The notes under the pieces were generated by a model. It was not told the DNA's origin, did no database searches, and saw only the letters and a program-made list of their open reading frames with translations. The translations under genes and the position numbers were made by a program. From Coptis chinensis (lineage: Eukaryota > Streptophyta > Magnoliopsida > Ranunculales > Ranunculaceae): a stretch of DNA of 64,000 bases. Every line of letters starts with the position of its first letter. Position 1 is the first letter of the stretch. Below, piece after piece: positions 34,640 to 46,680 of this stretch. The stretch covers positions 54,130,501 through 54,194,500 of the forward strand of contig CM027381.1 of the NCBI GenBank assembly GCA_015680905.1, written 5' to 3'.

Positions 34640-35140
34640 TATGTTACATATCTTAGGTGTTTGCCTCCTTGTTCTTTGACTTGGTATCGAGCATACGATA
34701 CCATATATACCAGGATTTTCATCACCATCTTGACCTGATATCGACATTTCTGTCAATATTAGGATTTTCATCACGATCTTGACTTGATATCGGCATTTCT
34801 GTCAATACCAGGATTTTCATCACGATCTTGACCTGATATCGACATTCCTGCCAATACCATGATATTTTTACCCGAACTCGACATTGTTGCCAAGAACTGG
34901 ATTTTTTTACCCAAACTCGACATTGCTGCCAAGAACTAGATTTTTTTACCCGAACTCGACATTGTTGTCAAGAACTGGATTTTTTAACCCGAACTCAATA
35001 TTACTACCAAGAACTAGATTTTTTGTTTGACCTAGTATCGAGATGAGGATCTACAAATCTGTAGGGTTTTTTGTTTGGCCTGGTATCGAGATGAGGATCT
35101 ACAGATCACCAGGTTTTTTGTTTGACCTGTTATCAACATA
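34640..35140. repeat. Short tandem arrays in the old Tat element
   Basis: Three adjoining families. A ~54-bp unit (ATTTTCATCACGATCTTGAC) is present three times. A ~46-bp unit (ACCCGAACTCGACATTGTTG) is present four times. A ~60-bp unit (GTATCGAGATGAGGATCTAC) is present twice. Tandem arrays between integrase and the 3' LTR are a common Tat feature. Confidence 0.85.
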
Positions 35141-35254
35141 TAATTCTAGAGATACCAAGATTTGCAATACTTGTATAGGGCTTTTGGAAATATCAATCTC
35201 TTTATTGAATGCATAACTTCGAAAAATACATCATGAAACCTAGAATATTATTTA

Positions 35255-36274
35255 TTAATAAAATGTTTTCAAATTGCTTATATTTTGAGGCTTTAGTAAT
35301 ATTACACCTTCAGCCATTTTTAGGTAGTAAGCTCCATTGATTCCCACTTTGTGAATGATGTAATGCCCATCCCAGCTTGCTGCTAGTTTGCCAGCCCCTT
35401 TCTCTTTAGTTGCTTGAGTGGCCATTTTCAAGACCAAATCACCTTCTTGAAAATGTCTTTCTCTCACTTTCTTGTTGAAAGCTTTTCTGAGCTGTTGATG
35501 GTATGTGTCGAGCCTTAATCTTGCTTGATCTCTTGTTTCCTCAAGATTGAGGACTTCTGTTGCCATTACTTCATTATTTTGGCCATTCATTAAGACTTTG
35601 GTTTTGGATGTCGATACCACCATTTCTGATGGAGTTAATGCTTCCATGCCATAAGTTAATGTAAAAGGAGGTTCACCCGTGGCAGTTCGAGGTGTCGTTC
35701 TATAAGCCCATAGAACGCTGTTTAATTCATCCATCTAGAGACCTTTCTTGTCTTCCAGCTTTTTCTTGATATTATCCATGATGGTTTTATTTGTTGCTTC
35801 TGCTTGCCCGTTACCCTGAGTATAATATAGCGCAGATGTGAAATGTTTTACCTTGTATGATTCCAAGAAAGCTTTTACTTTTCCTCCCTCGAACTGTTGA
35901 TATAATGGCATATGGCAACCCGTATCGACATATTACTCTTTCGAAAAGAAAATCTATGTGCTGTAAGGCAATGACCTCTACCCACTTGGTGAAATAGTCT
36001 ATGACCGTGAGCATGAATCGTCTTTTACCTTTTCCAGGTGCAAGAGGACCGACAATATCCATGCCCCATAGCACAAAGGGTCATGGATTCAATACCCAGT
36101 GCAACTCCTCAGCTGGAACATGTATAACTTTTCCATGTATTTGGCATTGCATACACTTTTTAGCATAACAAAGACAATCTCTTCGTATCTGAGGCCAAAA
36201 ATATCCTTGCCTCGTTATTTTATTTGTCAATGATCTTCCAACTGAATGGTTTCCACATTCTCCTTCGTGGAGCT
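35255..36274 (-). pseudogene. Integrase region of the old Tat element (3' part)
   Basis: Includes WGMDIVGPLAPGKGKRRFML, IDYFTKWVEVIAL and, downstream, LNSVLWAYRTTPRTATGEPP with LTYGMEALTPSE. These are typical Gypsy integrase core and C-terminal blocks. The upstream (N-terminal) part lies beyond the solo LTR inserted at 36275. Confidence 0.8.
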
Positions 36275-37924
36275 TGATAAGTGCTCAAAAAGTGCTATTT
36301 AACCCTCGATTATGCCTCTTGTTTAGCCATTTTAGTGGACTAATAGTGTTTATAAGTTGTGTTTTAAGATTCTACAGGTGAAAAAGAGAGTTTTGTAGAA
36401 TATTAGAGAAAATGGGGTAAAAGCGAAGCAATTGAGACATTAAGGATCACATGGGAGGCCCGTGGACAATCATGGAGAAGGCCAAGGAATTGGAGCTGTT
36501 AAAGATGCGACTTGGACCTATTTTAAAGTCTATTTGGAATCCCAAGGCCAAAGGATTCGTTGTTTGGACCAAAGCCCGTAAAAAGAGGATAGAAGGATAG
36601 AGCAGAAGAGAGAAAATCGGCTTATGCGTCTGGGACGCATGTATCGAGCGTCCAGACGCATTGATTGCGTCTGGGACGCATAAATCGAGCGTCCAGACGC
36701 ATTGATTAAGTTTGGGACGCATGAATAATGCATCCAGACGCATGAATTGACACTGTAGCCAATTCCTTCTCAGTTTTGAAGAGGAAGTCGGACTCTGGAA
36801 GAAGTCTATTTGTATTAGGAAACAAATGACGGTTTGGAATGCTTCTAGAGCTCATTGTAACCCCTATAAATAGAGGACCTAAGTGCCTCATGTAATTGGC
36901 CAATTCACTTATATTCTTGTCTCCAGAACTTGAGGCAGAGAGAGATTAATAATAAAAGATCGGTTTTAACTAGCTGAGTCTTAATAAATTAGTCTTTCTA
37001 GTCTTATGTTCTTCAACTCTTCTTCTTCTTGTTCTTCCTTATTTATGGAAGGCTAATCTTCTCCTTCAAGGGAGGAGATGAAGCCGGTGATTAAGGTTTA
37101 ATGATTCTTCTGGTTTATGGTGTTCTTCAATCAGGTTAGTTCTTTATGTTTTTAGTTATTAGTTCCATTGCCCACACCAGGGGATGGAAGTATAGATTAA
37201 GGTTTTTATTTATTACAATTGAATATCATGCTAGTTTAGGGTTTTATTTATTGCAATTGAATATTTGCTAGTAACATGCTTTTATTTATTGCAATTGAAT
37301 ATAATGCTAGAATAGAGTTTTATTTATTATAATTGAATATTATACTATTATTCTCTACTTTTCTTCTAATTGTGTAGTGTTTTAGAGTAAGGGAAGTATT
37401 TCTTGTGTTTGCCTTAGATGGTGATTCATTGAATAGCTGCCCAAGCTCACATAAAAGGAAAGAAGATACTAGTAATATGAACATAGGAACAACCTTAAGT
37501 AGAGTTAATTGTTAACGATGTTTCATCCAAGAGAGCATCGGCACTCGCTTGATTGCCCGATTGTAGTCTACTTGGAGAACAACATGAAGCAAAAGGTCAT
37601 TGAATCAAAAGCATTGGTGGATTTGAATCTCTTGAATCTATCTCTCTCATATTCTCTCCCTATTTCCAATTCTTAGTTTTAGTATAAGTTTAGTTAGTTA
37701 GTTTAGTTTAGTTTAGTTTAACATTAGAATCTATAATATCTATAATAATAGTTTTTAATCCCTCAAACCCCCTTTCCAGTCCTGTCCTTCATATAAACAT
37801 ACACTTAAAAGTGGAACGATACCTTACTCATCCTTTACTTATTGAGGGATAATTAGGTTTTGATACGCTTCTCTTTTGTTCAACGACCATACCACATCTC
37901 ACACACAAAAAAGAAGAAGTGTCA
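36275..37924 (+). mobile_element. Solo LTR of the Athila-type family
   Basis: 1650 bp starting TGATAAGTGCTC and ending AGTGTCA, homologous throughout to the LTRs of the element at 22876. It is flanked by a perfect 5-bp duplication GAGCT (36270-36274 and 37925-37929). No internal sequence remains, so the two LTRs of the original insertion have recombined. It interrupts the integrase region of the surrounding Tat element and must be younger than it. It has a better preserved palindrome cluster (GCGTCTGGGACGCAT and GCGTCCAGACGCAT, 36620-36745) than the other two copies. Confidence 0.95.
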
Positions 37925-37929
37925 GAGCT

Positions 37930-39190
37930 CTACAATGATTAAATGTGCATCCTCAGGTGATATACATTTCAAATGCAGACCTCTAGGATTTTTTCGAGAT
38001 AACTCATTATCAATCAACACATATCTTTGCACTCCATATTTGATTCTTCTGGCCTTATTTTTGTTCTCAGGTACTTTACCCTCAAATAAGTATGATATAT
38101 TTGCTTCCATCCATGACGCCCTCAATGTGTGTATTTCCATAACCTCTTGTTTGTCGACATCGATGCTTGGCCTTTCTTGGCCACCAATGTGCAAAGTGCG
38201 ACCCTCCGTGTTTTCTAACATCGCTGCCACATACGCCAGGGCGTCTGCATGCTTGTTTTCATTTCTATTGAGGTGTTGAAGCCTTATTTTATTAAAGTAT
38301 CTCAACTTAGTTTTTATAAAACTCAAGTAATCCACCATGTTTCACATTTTGCTGAATATCCTCCATTAATCTGACTGACTACCAGCATTGATTCGCTAAA
38401 AATTGATAATTCTTTCACTTTGAGAGATTTGGCCATCTCAAGTCCATCAATTAAAGCTTCATACTCAGCTTCGTTGTTCGATGCATGGAATCCCAATGCT
38501 ACTGCTGTTTCGAGCCTTTGATTTTCGAGTGTAACCAATACAATCTCGATGCCACATCCCTTACTCCCAGATGATCCATTGACAAATAGTCTCTAACTAT
38601 TTATTCCAGCCCATGGATCATTTGTATCAATAATATCATTAGGCTCTTGTAGTGTTGAGAACTCCTCCTCTTCCATGCCCCAACTAGCATCCTCACATGG
38701 GAAATCAGCTAGGAAATCAGCCAGTACCTGATTTTTTTTTTTTTTTTTTTTTTTTTTTGATATTCGACCCCAAATTCGTTTATTAATACCGACCATTTTG
38801 ATATCCTTCTTGACTTAGCAGTTTTTGCCAGAGTCTGCTTTAATGGGAGATTCGTCATAACGATCACAAAGTGTGATTGAAAATATGGCTTCAACCTCTG
38901 AGATGAGAATAAAAGCGCCAAAGCGTATATCTCTAGTGTCGAATACCGTGCCTCTACCTCGAGCATTGTTTTTGCTTTGAAAATACACTGGTCTTTCAAC
39001 AACGTTTTCAACTTTCACCAATACCAAACTTATGGCAAATTCAGATATCGCTAAATAGAAAAGCAAATTTTCTCCCTCATCTGGTTTTGTAAGCATTGAG
39101 ATTTCTTGCAGATATTTCTTTAACTCCAAAAATGCTTCTTCACATTTTTCATTCCAATAGAATTTAGTATTCTTTTTAAGCAACTTGAAA
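37930..39190 (-). pseudogene. RNase H domains of the old Tat element
   Basis: The first RNase H region (39183-38750) has FYWNEKCEEAFLELKKYL and LLFYLAIS. The second, archaeal-like RNase H (38540-38220) has GFHASNNEAEYEALIDGLEM and NRNENKHADALA. The linker into integrase (VLIDNELSRKNPRGLHLKCI) follows. Dual RNase H is diagnostic of the Tat lineage. Confidence 0.75.
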
Positions 39191-39199
39191 ATAGGCTTA

Positions 39200-40260
39200 C
39201 ATCAATAAGAAGTTCTAGAGATGAATCTGTTGAGAGCAGCTATTCTCCCAGTCAACCTTTGTATTTGCTTTCTAGTTGTTGGTGATGGCATCTGCTGAAG
39301 TGATCGTATTTGATCTAGATTAGCGTCGATGCCTCGCTTGGTAACACTGTACCCCAAGAATTTGCCGGAATTGACCCCGAAAGTACACTTCTCTAGGTTA
39401 AGCTTCATGTTAATTTCTCACAATATTCGAAATACAATATTGAGGTCCTCACGTGATCTTCAACTTTCATGGACTTTATAACCATATTGTCGATATAGAC
39501 CTCGACAATTCGTTTGATGAGCTTCTTAAATATTTTCTCCACTAGCCTTTGATAAGGGGCTCCAACAATTTTCAACCCAAATGGCATTCTGATGAAACAG
39601 TATATACCTCCATTAACGATGAATGCTGTTTTGAGTTAATCTATAATAGCCATTAGAATCTGAAAATATCCCGAATATCCATCGCAGAAATTGATTAATT
39701 CGAACCAGCTGTTTCTATTAAAAACCAACTATTCGATCAACCAACTCATCTATCCTTGGCATCGGATAATGATCTTTGGGACACTTCTTATTTACATCGG
39801 TAAAGTCGACGCAAATTCGAACTCTACATCCTTCTTGGGCACTACGACTATATTCGCCACCCATTGAGAATGATCCACTTCTTTAATTATGCCATTATTT
39901 AGCATCTTTTGTATTTCAACTTGCACCGCTTCTTCGTACATTGGTCTAACCTTTCGATGCTTTTGATGGATCGGAGTTGCATTTTCTTCCATATTTAGCT
40001 TGTGTGAACAAATAGCTAGGTCAATATCGGTAAGGTCCGACATCGACCATGCAAAAACATCCTGATTCTCTTTCAAGAAAACCATTAATTCATCTCTTAT
40101 GGTCCCAGTCATTTCTGTACCAATGAACATATGACGCTCCCTTTCTCCTGTACTAATATCAACTTTTTCCACCGCTTCGATTGTTTTTCTTTCACAGGGT
40201 TCTTCATTTTTCTTTAGCTCTTGTGTGAACTTTACCTGCTCATGTATCTGCATATCGGTG
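39200..40260 (-). pseudogene. Reverse transcriptase region of the old Tat element
   Basis: Recognisable blocks are FAWSMSDLTDID, NNGIIKEVDHSQWVANIVVV, MPFGLKIVGAPYQRLVEKIF, VEVYIDNMVIKS and KCTFGVNSGKFLGY. They lie in the expected order for a Gypsy reverse transcriptase. Fossil; broken. Confidence 0.8.
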
Positions 40261-40376
40261 TTGGTAAGTAAAGCTTGTTGTAACTACTACTTAGAGCTTT
40301 CTAAGACACCCCCAGTGTCTTGGTTTTTTCCCTTCATCATCCCATTTACAGTGACGAAATTACACTTTTCTGACTC

Positions 40377-41914
40377 CTACCGATCCCCCCTGATTTCGTG
40401 CAAGCCATACACCACGGGAAATCTGATTACCTGGTATAATGTACTTGGGACAGCACACATATTGTGTATCCACTTTCTACCAAGTATTGCATTGTGATCG
40501 GAGTGATGTTTTATGACCACGAACTTCGTCATCACTGTCTGAGGTCCCGCTCGAACTGGCAATTTTATCTCTCCAACAGGCTTAGTAAAGCTTCCATTAA
40601 ACCCAAACAAACTGAATTGTGGTGGCTTTAGATGAGTCTCATCGAGACCGATGCCTGTGACCTTCAACAATCCATGAGTATCTTTTGCACATCATATCTA
40701 GAGATACGCAAAGTGATTAATAATGTATTATCATGCGGCAACATCACCTTAGACAGGTCATCTGGTACGAACATAATTACTCTTGGAATGGTAGCCGATA
40801 CCAGACTTTGATTTACTGGAATAGGCTAGACATTGACCTCAAGCACTTCTTTTACTGTTGAAATCTTTCTTATTTTATCTCTCATGATTTTCTTCTATGG
40901 TACTTCCCATTTGTAGATCATATTTATTACTCCAAGGGGTTTCTCGTGTATGGTTGTAGTTTCTGCGAGTCTAACATCAGCCCTGAACTCTCGTAACTTC
41001 CCATCTTTCATCAACCTATCAATTTCTTTTAATAACTGCAAGCATATGTTTGTCTCATGGTTCTCAATCTTGTGGAATTGATAATAAGGCATGCCCTTCA
41101 TCTCCCTGAGAGTGTATTTTGGCCATATCACAAAATCTTCTTTCGCGATCCTCCTTAATATATCCTCCGGTGTGGTATTGATGGCGATAAAATTATTGGG
41201 ATCTAACTTTTCTTTCAGTGTCTTCTCATACTTCCTTTTTTGTTGTGGTTGATTATCCCGATTTGTATAATGCTCCTGAGGTCTTTTGTTATCTGACCTC
41301 AAGGAGTCTCATCTCTTGTGTCGATCTCCATTAACATTGTCCCTCTTTCCTGTCTCTGACACTTGCAATACAGTTTGCACAGTGGCTACATTTATTCCCT
41401 CTTTCACTCTAATATCTCTGTCAGCTTTGTCATACAACTTTTGTAGACTTTTGAATTCCTTTCGTAAGAGATATTTGTGCATATATGATCCAGGTATCAC
41501 ACCTGTTTGAAAAGTCATGATGGCTGTTATTTTAGACTCGTCAAACCTCTCAACCGATTGAGTTCCGGCCTTGAATCTTGCTAAGAAATCCTTTAAAGAC
41601 TCATTTTTCCCTTGTTTCAATTGGAATAGGACTGACACCTATTTCGACTTCACCCTCTGATGACCATAGTTGGTGAGGAATCTTTCTTCGATTTCACGAA
41701 AACACGAAATGGTCCCTTCAGGTATTGTACAGAACCAATTCAGTGCTTTGCCTTTAAGGCTCGAAGAAAATGATCGACATAGTACAAAATCCCAATACTC
41801 CATTCCGTGATATATCGAGAACTGGTGTCGATAGATAAAGAGATGGTCCATGGGGTCAATGGTCCTATCATACTGGGTAAACTTCGGATTCTTGAATTTT
41901 GGAGGTAATGGCAC
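40377..41914 (-). pseudogene. gag and protease regions of the old Tat element
   Basis: gag blocks include FKNPKFTQYDRTIDPMDHLF, LKGKALNWFCTIPEGTI and KQGKNESLKDFLARFKAGTQ. The protease C-terminal block ILGRKWIHNMCAVPSTLYQV, at 40670-40377, is typical of Tat elements. Fossil; broken. Confidence 0.75.
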
Positions 41915-42215
41915 CCTCTATACTTCCTTTTTCAACAGGTTTCTACTTACATCGTCTACCAATTTACGAATCGAAGTTGATATATACCTTTTCCAGGAGC
42001 TGGTCCCCAAATTGCCTCTGCATAATCTCCTGCACCATTTCCTTCATGATTGGTGTTTTTACCTCTTCCTCTTGCACCACCTTTGGTGTCGATTTCGCTA
42101 CTGATTGCACCTCTTCGAGGTGGCTTTTTCTCACTTCCTCGAGATGGCTCTTCCTCACCACTGGAGTGCCTAAACTCGACTCCTCACCAGCATTCAGGGG
42201 CACCACTAAAGTGTT

Positions 42216-42503
42216 TGTATTCATCAGTAATGGTGGTTACAAAGTCACTCAAACTCTCTCTCTCTCTATTGCGCTGGTTTTACAAATTTTTCTAAAATGA
42301 ATCGAATGAATCTTTTTTTCTCTTTCCAGTCTTTATATGGTGTTCCATTGGTAGTCTTGCCCAATCACTTCCTAACACGTGTCCATTCTCATCTTCCTCA
42401 TCTTTTTTCTGCTTGAACCTGCAATATACGAACACTAACCACAGATATTTCGAGTTAGTTATGATATTATGGGATGAAATATCAGCCTGATGATATTTGC
42501 CCA
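42216..42503 (-). repeat. 5' LTR of the old Tat element
   Basis: Paired with 32125-32408. A primer-binding-like sequence TGGTGCCCCTGAATGCTG lies just inside it on the minus strand (42188-42205). Confidence 0.8.
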
Positions 42504-42700
42504 CTTGATTTTTTTGACTGAGAGAAAGGAGTTCTTGGGCTGAAGAGAGACGAGAGAGAATATAAGCTTTATTTTATTTTTTGTTTTAATTTCGGTTTTT
42601 TTGTACGTGGACCTAAATCTTCTCTCTTTGGCCACGTAGATTGGAACCGCCAATGACAGCTGACTTCGTTTCTTTTATTTTTGATCTGGGCTACCACGAG
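42504..42700. other. Short flank of the old Tat element
   Basis: Purine/pyrimidine-rich sequence, no feature recognised. Confidence 0.4.
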
Positions 42701-42872
42701 AATATCCCTATAGGGATGAGTGTTTCGAGACCGTTGGATCTCCATCTCGGAGATCCAACGGTCCGAAAATCAAAAACAAAAAGAAAGAGAGAGAATATAG
42801 GTTTGTTTTGGATTTTCGGACCGTTAGATCTCGGATCCAACGGTCTCGGCTGGCATCCCTATAGGGATATCC
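42701..42872. repeat. Strong inverted repeat (hairpin / MITE-like)
   Basis: Arms 42701-42771 and 42811-42872 pair over about 60-70 bases around a 39-base AG-rich loop. Each arm begins or ends with the perfect palindrome ATCCCTATAGGGAT. Each also contains its own smaller palindrome around CCGTTGGATCT...AGATCCAACGG. The arms are about 85% complementary by eye. No clear target-site duplication was seen, so a MITE or fold-back origin is likely but unproven. Confidence 0.8.
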
Positions 42873-44010
42873 TCCTGGTAGACGAACTCTTTATTTTTTG
42901 GTGCTGGTTCATGTGTTGTAGACTTGTAGTCGTCCCATTTGTTGTTTGTACTATGGTGTGGTCAACGTCAGAAGACACATCTGATGCTCTAAAATGTGTC
43001 TTGTGAGTTCTGACAATATTTCTAACATTCACGGCAAGGTTCGATCCCGGCCTTTATCCAGTTTTCAACTTAAATGGGCCCATTTAAAGCAGTAGAGAAT
43101 AGTGTGTAGAAGTTCACAAAATACTCCGGTGACTGATACTAGGCCTTAACTCCCACCAAATTCGTAAACCAGTAGATGTGAACGTAGCATGTTCGCTACA
43201 CATTTACATACAGCTTCATGACAACTGACAACTGACAACTGATGATGTGTTGTTATATAAGCAAGCAACAGTAAATCAAATGGCAACACAATTTCATAGA
43301 TTAATAGAACTAGTGGCTGATTCTTGATTGATACCAAATCTGGGAATCATAGCACATGCACGCCTTAAATCAATGGCTACAATAAATTTTTCTAAGTTGG
43401 TACTCTTATCTACTTCAAAACATTCCATGTGATTCCAATAAGCCAATAAGGGCATAGTTTTAAGAGGGATGTCCCATAATTACAAGGGAAAACCACCATT
43501 TTTTAGGCTATTCAAAGCTGTGTCCAATTCATTGAGATTCAACGAAAGAGAAGAAAACCTCAAAAAGGAGTAAAGTAACTCAAATCTAGGACCCCCTGTT
43601 GAAGTATTTATCAGAAAGGAGGATTGTGTTTGACTAATTAAATAAAAACAAAGGTCAGGTTGCATGTCAACATTGAAGTTGAACTCATGAACGATGAACC
43701 CGATCCAAAATCTGTTGCTTGCACGAGTTGATTAGTGGATAGCGATGAAGACATCTTTTTCATGATATCTATCACTCGCCCTATCATAAATACATGCCAT
43801 GTTATGAGCTAAATGCTGTCTCAAGTCACCGTCACCGTCACCGTCACGGCTTCACGGTTAGATAATCAAATTTTCGATTAAACAATTAGTAAGATGGCTA
43901 GCTTAATATCAGACTAATTCAGTTCAGTCACGTCTTATTCGTCCCATGGCAGATTTGTCCCCTGATACTTGTATGAGTTGTTGACGAGTCTTGCAGACAT
44001 CCACACCACC
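42873..44010. other. Unassigned stretch with a GTCACC microsatellite
   Basis: Short frames on the minus strand (43146-43337, 43480-43665) carry no known domain. A small (GTCACC)n run lies near 43826-43848. No tRNA fold was found around the B-box-like AAGGTTCGATCCCGG near 43037. Confidence 0.45.
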
Positions 44011-44038
44011 CAGCATTCAGGGGCACCACTAAAGTGTT
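44011..44038. repeat. 28-bp copy of the Tat primer-binding region between short direct repeats
   Basis: CAGCATTCAGGGGCACCACT plus AAAGTGTT is identical to 42188-42215, the interior sequence next to the 5' LTR of the old Tat element. It is bounded by direct repeats TTGCAGACAT at 43991-44000 and 44037-44046. Confidence 0.7.
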
Positions 44039-44168
44039 GCAGACATGCTCCTTTCAAGTATTAAGAGTATCTTTAAGTGGTAGTATCACCTCCTAAATTT
44101 TCTAAATTTGCTTTTAAAACTCTGAATTTTATAGAAATTTAATTCTAGGTGGAAGCAAATTCGGTCGC

Positions 44169-44712
44169 TGTAGGGGAGTGATATTCTCTATCCAGCACGC
44201 GCTTAACATGGTGGAACTAATGCACCGACCTGGGTCCCGTGTCGCATCCATGAGCCAACATCGCTCCACGCGAGACCGGTCGCGAATCATCATGCGAACT
44301 TCTGCGCAGAAAGGATGACCACGGACCCTATCCATAAGCAATCATGGTGAAGGTGTACTTGCACTCATCCTAATCTGTCGATCATCTTTGGTCACGGCCG
44401 CAAAGCTACTTTCGCCGCATTAGATCCCCTCATCATCATCAAAGCGGACCTATGTAGATATTTCTCCGCGTGCTCCCATGATCCACACCCCCACGTTGGT
44501 GACATCCTTTACGTGGAGGGTGAGGATACACTTTCAATCTCTATAAATACCACTCCTATGAACTACGCCAGACCTGATTCTACTCTGAGCCCAACCCCTA
44601 GAGTAAGATACGTGGGCGGTTAAACTCCAAAAGCCGAACTTCGGTCTCACCCATCTATTCATATCGGTCCCGTAGACCGTTTTGTAGAGGAATAACACAT
44701 CACACCTTTACA
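44169..44712 (+). repeat. 5' LTR of the 13.2-kb Tat element
   Basis: Carries a promoter TATA box CTATAAATAC at 44541-44550. Paired with 56823-57345, where the same box starts at 57177. Confidence 0.9.
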
Positions 44713-44713
44713 T

Positions 44714-44728
44714 TGGCGCCGTCTGTGG
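44714..44728 (+). other. Primer-binding site of the 13.2-kb Tat element
   Basis: TGGCGCCGTCTGTGG, one base after the 5' LTR. It is nearly identical to the site of the element at 2424-7039. Confidence 0.8.
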
Positions 44729-44814
44729 TCTCGATCACTTGAGAAACCAAACCACTTTCACACTAATCAGTAACAAAAAACCAAACCAAAAGATTCTCAA
44801 GCCCACGAAGCATG

Positions 44815-46680
44815 GTAAGCCTCGAAGCTCAATTCAACACTTTGGCGGCCCGATAGGAACAATGAGCGAACAAATTGCCCAACTTAGGCAAGAAAACGTC
44901 CGTTAACGTGCACACAAGTAGATACCGCAAGCCCACTAGCTGGGTATCGCAGGACGGCGGCGTCATCAACGTCGGTCAGCCGGATCGAAGAGCTAAACCA
45001 AAGGCTCGACAAGAATGCGGTCAAGAAAGATTCTACCCGGATAGTCGCGAGAAAATGTTGAAAACCTATCGTGCATCTCCATTCGCCCGGCGAAGTTCTT
45101 CATAAGATCTCCCTCCGGACTTTGTCGACCCACGGTTTCCAGCGTATGGCGGTTACCGTACATGCCCGGGCCGATATATAGCCGCGATATGCTCAAAGCC
45201 CGCGCTCTACGGTAGCGCCCGAGTTCGACCATCTCCGATCACGGACTTTTCCGGCAAGCCTAAAGGGCGGCCACTCGACCGGTTTTTCTCCGCGAGCGGA
45301 CTCCATCGAAGCTTGAGCGGCTCGCCCGACACGTTACCGCAAAACCAAAGACGTTACCGCAACCGGGCGCAAAAGGGTGATCTCAATTCACTCTTCCGGC
45401 TTCGCTCACAGGGCGGGGAGGAAACCTATTCTTTCTTAAGCGGTTCAAAAGCGAGAGCTCTTGGACATGGAAAGCGGCCTCAAAGAATCATTTGCAGCGG
45501 TGGCTTTCCACAACCGCTTGCGGCTCTCAATACCGACCTAACCAATTCGCTCTTGAAAAGATCAACCGAAGCGTTGGGAAATTGCGGCTCGAGTGGATAA
45601 ATACATCAAACTACAAGAAGCTTTGCTAAAGCGAAAAAGCGAGAAGAAGAAGAAGCCGCAGGAAGAGGGAGAGGTTTGAAGTAGCATCATCCTCCTAGAA
45701 GCGACCCGACAACAAAGGCGGCCGTCCGGACCAAAACCAAGAAACGATCGGGAATTCCGCGAGAGCTCACTAGATCTCCTAGTTACATACTAGAAAAGAT
45801 CAAAGCGTCTTTGCATTCTACCGACCCGAGAGATAAAGCGACCCGCCCGGATCGCCCGGACCAACCTTCTGCGCTTTTCATCAGCGCCCGATTGCCGCCG
45901 AGACCGGCGTCGTTGGGGGCTCAAACATTACTTGCAAGACACGGTGGTTTGGGCACATCAAAAGATTACACTAATATACGCCGGCTGCGCCACAAACTCA
46001 TGGCTCGCGGGGATCTGGCGAGTCCCCACCCGAAGGGCGACTGCGTTCTCAAAGTAAGCCCTCATATCGGAGGGCGCTCCGAACGCATCCGTCAAGATCA
46101 CCGTCGGCCCGTCCAGTCAGAGCGAGCAGCACGAGAACCATCCACATGATCACTCTTCAAGATGATTCCGTCTCGAGCTCACGGGAAAAACGAAGGCGCG
46201 TAGGTGCCCTCCACGAAGTATACAATTTCTCTTCACAAGCTGCAGCTATGCCACGCAGTTCAGGGCGTCGAACATGAGATATCACCTTCTCAGAGGCCGA
46301 CCTCAACAAGGTCTGCCTCCCGCATAACGATGCACTCGTGGTCCACGTCAAAATCAGTGACTGGACCGTCAAGCGAGTTTTGATCGACCCTGGCAGCTCG
46401 TGCGATATTTTGTTCTATCACACGATCGAGAGATGAACTTACCAAAGTCGGTCTTCATAGACCCCATTGCACCCTAACTTGGATTCAACGGCTCGAGCCG
46501 ACCCAATAGGAGACATCATCCTCCCGGTCTCCGGTGGGATCCGGAAGACAAAGTCGGCTTCAACCGCAGCCCCTCGTCCTAGATACCAAATCGTCCCTGG
46601 CGCCATTCTAGGGCGGCGTTGGATACATCGGATGCAGGCCGTACCATCCACGGCTGCATCGGTCATCCGTTTTCGGCCCC
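44815..46680 (+). pseudogene. gag and protease regions of the 13.2-kb Tat element
   Basis: The gag part is poorly preserved. The protease region is clear, with HNDALVVHVKISDWTVKRVL, IDPGSSCDILFYHTI and, further on, ILGRRWIHRMQAVPST. This aspartic protease would process the polyprotein. Fossil; broken. Confidence 0.65.

Larger units (their letters stand above)
32125..42503 (-). mobile_element. Tat-lineage Gypsy element, minus strand, old and nested
   Basis: Short LTRs (about 284 and 288 bp) flank gag, protease, reverse transcriptase, RNase H, a second RNase H and integrase in that order on the minus strand. This is the Tat/Ogre arrangement with dual RNase H. A purine tract GAGAGGGGGCGATG lies on the minus strand beside the left LTR. 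A frame on the opposite strand lies between integrase and the 3' LTR. A solo LTR (36275-37924) interrupts the integrase region. LTR divergence is about 10% by eye, so several million years. I saw no convincing target-site duplication, and the LTR limits may be off by some 15 bp. It is broken in well over ten places. Confidence 0.85.

Noticed and set aside
43030-43060. B-box-like AAGGTTCGATCCCGG as a tRNA or SINE
   Set aside because: No A-box, acceptor stem or anticodon arm could be fitted around it, and no SINE tail was seen.
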